From: Cornus controversa
Lineage: Eukaryota; Streptophyta; Magnoliopsida; Cornales; Cornaceae
DNA length: 64,000 bases
Reading direction: 5' to 3'
Assembly (NCBI GenBank): GCA_026545225.1
Contig: CM048850.1
Coordinates: forward strand, 8,233,501 to 8,297,500
This document shows positions 58,590 through 64,000 of this stretch, in pieces; position 1 is the first letter of the stretch; each line of letters opens with the position of its first letter. Made by a program: the position numbers and the translations under genes. The notes under the pieces were generated by a model. The model made no database searches and had not been told where the DNA came from. It saw nothing but the letters and a program-made list of their open reading frames with translations.

Positions 58590-58960
58590 GAAGAAGACAT
58601 CAATCAGACTCCTCGTCCTCATCTTCTTTTAGTTGCAAGCGGGAAAAATCCATATATGGCCACTTGCCCTGGGCCATGGTCCGAAAATACTCGAAACCTT
58701 GATATAGGACTCGCATATCTTCTTGAAAGTGGACAAATCCTTGAAATTCTCGACTGCCGTGGCCTGGTATCCTGGCAAATTCTCAGCCCAGCGCGCTAAT
58801 TCGTCCTGTCCACGACGAACTTGGGAATTGAGAATATTAATCTCCCCCACATAAGAGGCGTGAGAAGTACGCAAAGACTCTATCTCTGAATTAAGCGCGG
58901 AGCGCTGGGTATCAAAGGAGGTCGGCTTTCGAGGGCTGCCAAGCGTGAGGGAGGCCGGCC
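58590..58960 (-). pseudogene. Antisense ORF remnant in the Tat 3' region
   Basis: Read on the minus strand, a frame runs KPTSFDTQRSALNSEIESLR, TSHASYVGEINILNSQVRRG, QDELARWAENLPGYQATAVE, NFKDLSTFKKICESY and ends at ACN-stop near 58633. The N-terminal half looks like a coiled coil (heptad-spaced L/I/V). Tat-lineage elements often carry an additional ORF on the antisense strand between pol and the 3' LTR; its function is unknown. Position, orientation and length fit a truncated C-terminal piece, with the 82-bp array lying in its upstream part. I cannot confirm homology without a search. Confidence 0.55.
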
Positions 58961-59290
58961 CTCAAGGGTGGCCAAGCACGAAGGAGGCCAACCTTCGAGG
59001 GCGGCCAAGCGCGAGGGAGGCCAAACGCGAGGGAGGACGACCCTCGAGGGTGGCCAAGCACGAAGGAGGCCGGCCTTCGAGGGCGGCCAAGCGCGAGGGA
59101 GGCCAAACGCGAGGGAGGACGACCCTCGAGGGTGGCCAAGCACGAAGGAGGCCAGCCTTCGAGGGCGACCAAGCGCGAGGGAGGCCAAACACGAGGGAGG
59201 ACAACCCTCGAGGGTGGCCAAGCATGAAGGAGGCCAGCCTTCAAGGGCGGCCAAGCGCGAGGGAGGCCGGTCCTCGAATGCGGCCTAACC
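58920..59290. repeat. GC-rich tandem array, 82-bp unit
   Basis: Four and a half units of exactly 82 bp: the CCCTCGAGGG/CCCTCAAGGG motif starts at 58959, 59041, 59123 and 59205. Each unit is itself built of ~20-bp modules (GGCCAAGCGCGAGGGAGGCC style). It is very GC-rich in an AT-rich neighbourhood. Several frames are open on both strands because stop codons are AT-rich; none is a gene. Confidence 0.92.
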
Positions 59291-59430
59291 TGAGGGAGGC
59301 CGGCTGAGCCCAAGCCCAAGGGCGCCCAAAAAAAAAAAAAAATTCTTGTAGCGATTTAAAATCCACGAGCCAATACAGAGCTTGGTGGGCTAGCCAAAGT
59401 GTTCCTAAGGCTTGACAAGCAACCCTCATG

Positions 59431-59443
59431 AACAGGGGGCATC
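59431..59443 (+). promoter_or_regulatory. Polypurine tract of the Tat element
   Basis: AACAGGGGGCATC directly precedes the 3' LTR start TGATAGAG. Confidence 0.75.
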
Positions 59444-59788
59444 TGATAGAGTATTTGACTCCAATTATGAAACGTACAACGTGGAGGTTGAGTTCAAGGT
59501 GATGTGGATAAGGAATCTACTTTAACCAGGACTCCTCTACCTCTAGGAGCCAGTCTCCTACTAGAACACAATTCTACTTGACCGCTATAAATTCAGAAAC
59601 AATTCATATACCAGGTACGCAATTAATACCCTCTGAGTTCCTTTACAGTTTTAAGAACACCTTCGATTTTTGACTTGATCATCGGAGTATAGTCGGCCGG
59701 CACCATGCCGGTGCCCTTTCGATTACTCTTCCCTTGTCCTTTTTACAAGTTAATGTTTGACCAGTTCGGATGGATTTTTGCTTCATCA
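59444..59788 (+). repeat. 3' LTR of the Tat element
   Basis: 345 bp, same termini and length as the 5' LTR without visible indels. It is followed by the TSD ataac. Confidence 0.95.
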
Positions 59789-59793
59789 ATAAC

Positions 59794-61380
59794 TACTCCT
59801 TGTATAAGTTACAAAAATAATTTTCTATTTTGTTCCTAATAATCATGTTTTATTAAAACGTGCGAAATGTTATATAGTTAAAATGACACATTTCTCTTTT
59901 TCAATCATTCAACAAAGGTAATAATGATATATATTTCCCAAAATGAAATCAAAGTAATAATTGTATATATATTTGTACTTTCCGAAAAAATAAATATTTA
60001 TAAAATTAAAACAATTGCCAAAGAAAAATTAAATTTTTAACAAAGTTTTTCTCTACCACTTCTCTTTTTACAAATAACTTACGGTTTCTTCCTCTCAATG
60101 TATTTTCTTTCTCATATTAATTTTCCATCTCTATTTAGCATTTTTCTCAATTTTTCAAATTATATTTTTTTCAATAAATATATTAAGATTAATATTATAA
60201 AAAAAATTATATTACAATTAATTTATAAAATTTTCAAATTTTAATTACATTGTTATATTTTGAACCCAATACAAAATTGCAACAAACAATTTATTAAAAA
60301 AATCCTCTGCAATTATTAGTACTAGAATGGAAAAATGAATTGAAATGATATGCAAAGTTACAAACCAACGAGTCCTAGAATGGTGGAATCGCTCTCAAGA
60401 TAAGGATAAGGTTGTTCATTGTAAAAAAAGGTCAAAAGGAAACAATTGCAGAGGATCTGTTATGATGATGCTGCGTCCCAGATCCACTACTCATATGAAA
60501 GTCTAGTACCACGTACTGTGACAGAAAGAAACCACAGGTCCATCACTCACCGTAGATTTACCCGTGTGGGGGAGCGCCATTATGCGGCATCTACGACTGT
60601 CCTTGTAAATACGTAGGAATTCGAGGGCGGCATTGAAACCAACCGTCACCGCTGTAACGGTTCAGAAGACCTTTAGGAGCAGTATTCCTTTCTTTTTACC
60701 CGAATTGACCATCTATTACACGCGTGTGCGTGCGTCAATTGCTTTTTTGACCGAAAGGGTATGATCGGCATTTCACAAGCAGTTTGGCGTCAAAATCGAA
60801 AAAGTGTAAATTTAAGGAGAAACGCACGAGACAATCAGGGCGTGACATAGCCACTGTTACTGCTGTCTCACAGAGGAGTATTTCTCTTTCTCTCACCTCA
60901 TAATAATAGTTGTCATGGAATCTCATTTAAATTAGTACAATTTCTAAAAATAAAATAAAATGATTTTTCTTCATTACACAGTCAAAATTATAATGATTTT
61001 ATTAATTTTTTTTTAAAAATTGTATAAAATAAACTTATACAAGACATTAATCAAATAAATTCAAATTTATAGTAACTGTATAATTTTTATATAATTCTTT
61101 TATTAATCTTAAATTTTGAAGTATGTGAAGAATAAAATTAATTTTTTAATAACTTTTTTTATATAAAAATAAGAACCCAAATATATCTTGATAAGTGTAC
61201 ATGTGTTTCCGTTCTACATAATAAAAAAAAAATAGAGAACACATGACAAAAAGCATTAATTTTCATAAATATATTAGTAGGACCAATTATTTTTTTATTT
61301 AATCATTTAAATCCTAAATGGTTATAAAAATTCCACATCATTATTTATTTGTTTTTTTAAAAAAAAAAATAAGTTGTTAA
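59794..61380. other. Intergenic sequence upstream of the AGO gene
   Basis: Mostly AT-rich, with one compositionally distinct block at about 60440-60900 of higher GC content that contains AACCGTCACCGCTGTAACGG and CACGCGTGTGCGTGCGTC. This block has no convincing ORF; it could be a distal promoter element or part of an unseen transcript. The Tat LTR ends about 2.1 kb before the inferred leader exon end. Confidence 0.45.
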
Positions 61381-61529
61381 CAAAAGCATAACACAGTGAG
61401 TGAGAGTAGTTCCACCACACACTTTTTATGTTGAATGAATATATGAATAGAAGATTCAAGAGAGAGAAAATACTGATGTTGAGGTTATCCAACACTAGTA
61501 GTACTACTGTAGCATATTAGTGAGTATTA

Positions 61530-61872
61530 TATACTCCGTATATATATTATATATATATATATAGTTCATATATATAATAATAATAATAATTTCTCACTCG
61601 TGCGCGAGTGGAGTAGGAGTAGGAGTAGACAGACAAACAGACAAACAAACAAACCCAAGAATAGATAAATGAAAATGATAGAGGAGAGAGGAGGCGAGTG
61701 GGCTTCAAACTCCTAACAAGGTGTATTAGTGATTGTATTCTAGTGTCCTTCCTACATACTACTACTATATCAAGCCCTTTCTCTCTCTTCTATTTAAGTT
61801 ATGGCGTTGACAGAGCTCTGCTTTTAGGGTTTTTGTTCTTCTTCGTGTTCTTAACCGTTCCTTTTGTCTCAG
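61530..61872 (+). promoter_or_regulatory. Inferred promoter and 5' leader exon of the AGO gene
   Basis: A (TA)n tract at 61540-61585 is followed by GACAGACAAACAGACAAACA, a CT-rich stretch (CCCTTTCTCTCTCTTC) and TATTTAAG at 61791-61798, then leader-like sequence ending CTCAG|GTAGTGG. The TATA-like site, the start site and the exon boundary are all inferred from sequence style; transcript data are needed to place them. Short open frames here are not supported as proteins. Confidence 0.45.
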
Positions 61873-63667
61873 GTAGTGGCTGTGTGTGTTTTTAGCTCTA
61901 CAGTATTTTGGAATTTTCAAGCATTTCCTACAATGCGCTTTTATTTCTTGTTTTTTAGAGACTTGTTACTGCTCATTTGTGGGTTTTGAGTTTGATGTTT
62001 GCTTTTTTGGCTCTGTTTTTTCTCTCGTTTTTGCAGGAATACATTCAGTTCTATTTTGTGGTTTTCTGGTAATCTCTGCAATGCTGTATTTCTGGATTTT
62101 TAGAGAGTTGTTCTTGTGATCTATATGTGTATTTTGCATGTCTGTTTTCTGACCAGATGTGTTCGCTTGTGATATTGCTGGTGTAAAAATGACTGTGGTT
62201 TGGCTTTTTTTTCTTTTTTTGAGTGTGATTTAGTGGTTTTTTCCTACTTTGTGGTGGGTTTATTGCATTCTTTTGGGAAGTTTTTTAGTCTTTCTGGTAT
62301 CTTTTTTGTCATCGTGGGTATGCCTTAGTTTGTGCCTGATCCTGTGGTGGATTTGTGGTCTTTAAGTTTTATATGTCTGTACCTTACTGGTTTATGGGTT
62401 TTAAGATTTATTTCGATTTCTTGTCTTTTTCTGCCTGTATTTGTTCAACTCTCAGTTTTGAGAATTGAGATAGAGTTCTTGTTCCATGACCAAGAGTCTC
62501 AGGTTCCGAACCTCGTTATGATTTGTGATATTCTACTTTACATGGGCTGTGATATTTGTTGAAATACTTGTATTAGACACTATCTTACCTAAAGACATTA
62601 TTTTATTCTAAAAATAAAATATAAATATTTAGCAGTGTTCATGTGTCCTTCTATTTGGGGACTTGACACATATGTTCCATAAAAGTCTTGTATCTGCTAA
62701 ATGTTCAAACCAAGTTGATTAGGGCTTTTTAACATTTTAACAAAGTTCTATCTTTCAATCTGCTGGGTTCGTTCAAAATTTGTTTTGCTCCTGAGTTTCT
62801 TAGTGGTACTTGATCACTATTTGTGTGCCTTTTGGAGTCTAATAACTCATTGTGGTGTCAAGTTCCAATTGAGCATAATGTTTTTGTACTTTGTATCATC
62901 GTGGTGTCAGCATTGTTATAAATATACATATAATATTTTCATTTTGTGATCGACATCGGCATCATTTGCTTGTGCCCCATTTCTTGTAAAAAATTGATTT
63001 TCTTATGTCTACATGACCCGTTTCTTGCTCATTCTTTGGCGTTTTATGGTTAGAAAGGCCTCATTTTGTGTATTTTTGGAGATGTAAAGCCATGAAGGAG
63101 TTCATGCATATTTCTTCATCCTTCTGGCAGCCTTAGCACCTCATGTAGCCTATGAGGCTCTTGGCCTGGTGCCAACTCAAAAAGAATATGATCTCGAGTT
63201 GTTTACCTGGACTCTTGTGCGTCCCCCAAGGTACTCGTGTTGACATGACACTATAAATGTATGGGGGTGGGATACATGTCCTACTGACAAACCTAAATTG
63301 GACATGTGACCTATAATTTTATGGTTCTTTCAAGTATATAGTGTTGTTTTGGTGTTCTGACCTTTTTTTCTGTCTTTCCTGCTTAAGCGTCATATCACAA
63401 TGATGCTTTTATAAATTTCATAACTTCTGTTCTTGTAATTAGTTTGCAATGCTGTTGCATTATGGCGTGTCAGAGTGTATAGCTTTTCTGATAGTTAATT
63501 AATTTTGACTTGTATTACTTATGAAACCCATATCTGATCAGTCATTAGTCTTGACTTTTATTATTTATGGCTGGGTTCATACCATTTTCTAAATAAATTT
63601 ATATTTCTATAATTTCCTTGGGCACTTGCTGATATTTCTTACCATATTTAATTTTCTTTTTGTTTAG
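61873..63667 (+). other. Inferred intron in the AGO 5' leader
   Basis: The T-rich sequence runs from a donor GTAGTGG at 61873 to an acceptor TTTTCTTTTTGTTTAG ending at 63667, just 9 bases before the start codon. T-richness and lack of coding signal fit a plant intron of about 1.8 kb. The acceptor is strong; the donor choice is tentative and there could be more than one leader intron. Confidence 0.5.
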
Positions 63668-63676
63668 GATTTGGTA

Positions 63677-63922
63677 ATGGATGCTTCTCCACAAGATGGA
63701 AATGGGACACTGGATTCTTTGCCACCTCCCCCACCTATTCCACCAAATGTTGTTCCAGTAATAGCAGAGCCAGAGCATGCTTCTGAACCGGTTAAGAAAA
63801 AGGTTGTGCGTGTTCCAATAGCTAGACGTGGCCTGGGAACCAAGGGGCAAAAGGCCACACTTCTGACTAATCACTTTAAAGTGAATGTAACTAATGTTGA
63901 TGGACACTTTTTTCACTACAGT
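63677..63922 (+). CDS. AGO4-like: AGO4-clade ARGONAUTE, first coding exon (partial gene)
   Basis: 82 residues starting MDASPQDGNGTLDSLPPPPP. The order is that of AGO4/6/8/9-clade proteins: short variable N-terminus, a proline run (PPPPPIPPNVVPV), a basic patch (KKKVVRVPIARRGLGTKGQK), then the start of the ArgoN domain (LLTNHFKVNVTNVDGHFFHY). The exon ends after codon AGT at 63922 with donor GTATGT, phase 0; PAZ, MID and PIWI domains lie beyond the window. The ATG at 63677 is the only in-frame ATG near the start and follows the splice acceptor by 9 bases. AGO4-clade proteins bind 24-nt siRNAs and guide RNA-directed DNA methylation in the nucleus. Similarity to the clade is from recognition by eye; AGO4 versus AGO6/AGO9 cannot be settled from this exon. 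Confidence 0.88.
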
Positions 63923-64000
63923 GTATGTTTTCAACTTCTCTATACTAATGCACTCTTTTTGGATTTTCGCAAACATGAGTTTCATGATTAATTTGTACTC
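63923..64000 (+). other. AGO4-like: Start of the second AGO intron
   Basis: GTATGTTTTCAACTTC follows the exon and reads on as T-rich, non-coding sequence to the window edge. The open frame that continues through it to 63991 is intron read-through. Confidence 0.75.

Larger units (their letters stand above)
51896..59788 (+). mobile_element. Full-length Tat-lineage Ty3/gypsy element, decayed
   Basis: Two 345-bp LTRs (TGATAGAGTATTTG...GCTTCATCA), an exact TSD ataac (51891-51895, 59789-59793), a tRNA-Asp-type PBS, and the order gag, protease, RT, RNase H, second RNase H, integrase, 80-bp array, antisense ORF, 82-bp array, PPT. A second, archaeal-type RNase H and an antisense ORF near the 3' LTR are known hallmarks of the Tat lineage. 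I counted by eye about 33 mismatches between the two LTRs (near 10 percent), mostly transitions, which implies an insertion some millions of years old under usual plant rates. All genes carry stops or frameshifts. Confidence 0.93.

Noticed and set aside
58880..59319. Five overlapping long open frames on both strands
   Set aside because: Caused by the GC-rich 82-bp array; amino acid composition is periodic and no frame extends into unique sequence as a gene.
61698..62562. Hydrophobic open frames upstream of the AGO exon, first read as membrane proteins
   Set aside because: They are T-rich intron/leader translated; Phe/Leu/Val richness follows from base composition.
63671..63676. Upstream non-ATG start (TTG) for the AGO protein
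   Set aside because: The ATG at 63677 directly follows and gives the expected AGO4-type N-terminus; TTG is not a normal plant start.

Overview
This is nuclear DNA from a flowering plant, probably a eudicot with a repeat-rich genome. The evidence is an AT-rich background, long chromovirus-type Ty3/gypsy LTRs primed by initiator tRNA-Met, a Tat-lineage Ty3/gypsy element primed by tRNA-Asp, hAT and Mutator MITEs with 8-bp and 9-bp target duplications, and the first coding exon of an AGO4-clade ARGONAUTE gene at the right edge. I see no bacterial, organellar or viral gene set. Apart from the AGO gene, nearly everything to about 60 kb is nested mobile DNA.

Layout. (1) 716-13047: remnants of one group of related long LTRs (2-2.8 kb, TGTAGAGA...GTGACA): two plus-strand LTR fragments, then a minus-strand chromodomain element with most of its coding region lost. 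A hAT MITE (6525-6984) sits in its 3' LTR. (2) 13048-18483: intergenic sequence with a partial hAT-like end, a Mutator MITE (14103-14370) and a short reverse-transcriptase/maturase-like relic (about 16315). (3) 18489-27372: a non-autonomous LTR element (LARD-like, TSD aataa) whose interior is mostly tandem arrays with units of about 30, 23, 77 and 28 bp. A solo long LTR (19726-21737) and a Mutator-type element (24220-25876) are nested in it. (4) 27890-47402: another long LTR, then a compound chromovirus of the form LTR-pol-LTR-gag-pol-LTR (30527-46438). It is bounded by one TSD (taatt), carries a nested solo LTR (34208-37003, TSD ctatt), and sits inside a minus-strand LTR. (5) 47403-51890: short repeats, a possible decayed LTR, AT-rich spacer. 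(6) 51896-59788: a full-length but decayed Tat-lineage element (TSD ataac, two 345-bp LTRs) with gag, protease, RT, an extra RNase H, integrase, an antisense ORF remnant and two tandem arrays. (7) 59794-64000: promoter region, inferred 5' leader with a 1.8-kb intron, and the first coding exon of the AGO4-like gene.

Most notable structure. The long LTRs carry, in the part that should be transcribed (downstream of a TATA-like block), two unusual repeat classes. One is a series of stem-loops in which the loop is conserved (around CGGAGTGGCCC) while the stems differ from hairpin to hairpin yet stay self-complementary. The other, nearer the LTR 3' end, is a cluster of short palindromes whose sequence is specific to each LTR subfamily although the location is comparable. 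Several of these LTRs also end in a duplicated terminus holding a relict primer-binding site, as if the LTR had grown by absorbing the former PBS.

The nesting gives a relative age order: minus-strand long LTR, then compound chromovirus, then solo LTR; and LARD, then solo LTR and Mutator element. All retroelement coding regions carry stops or frameshifts; none looks autonomous. All alignments were made by eye.
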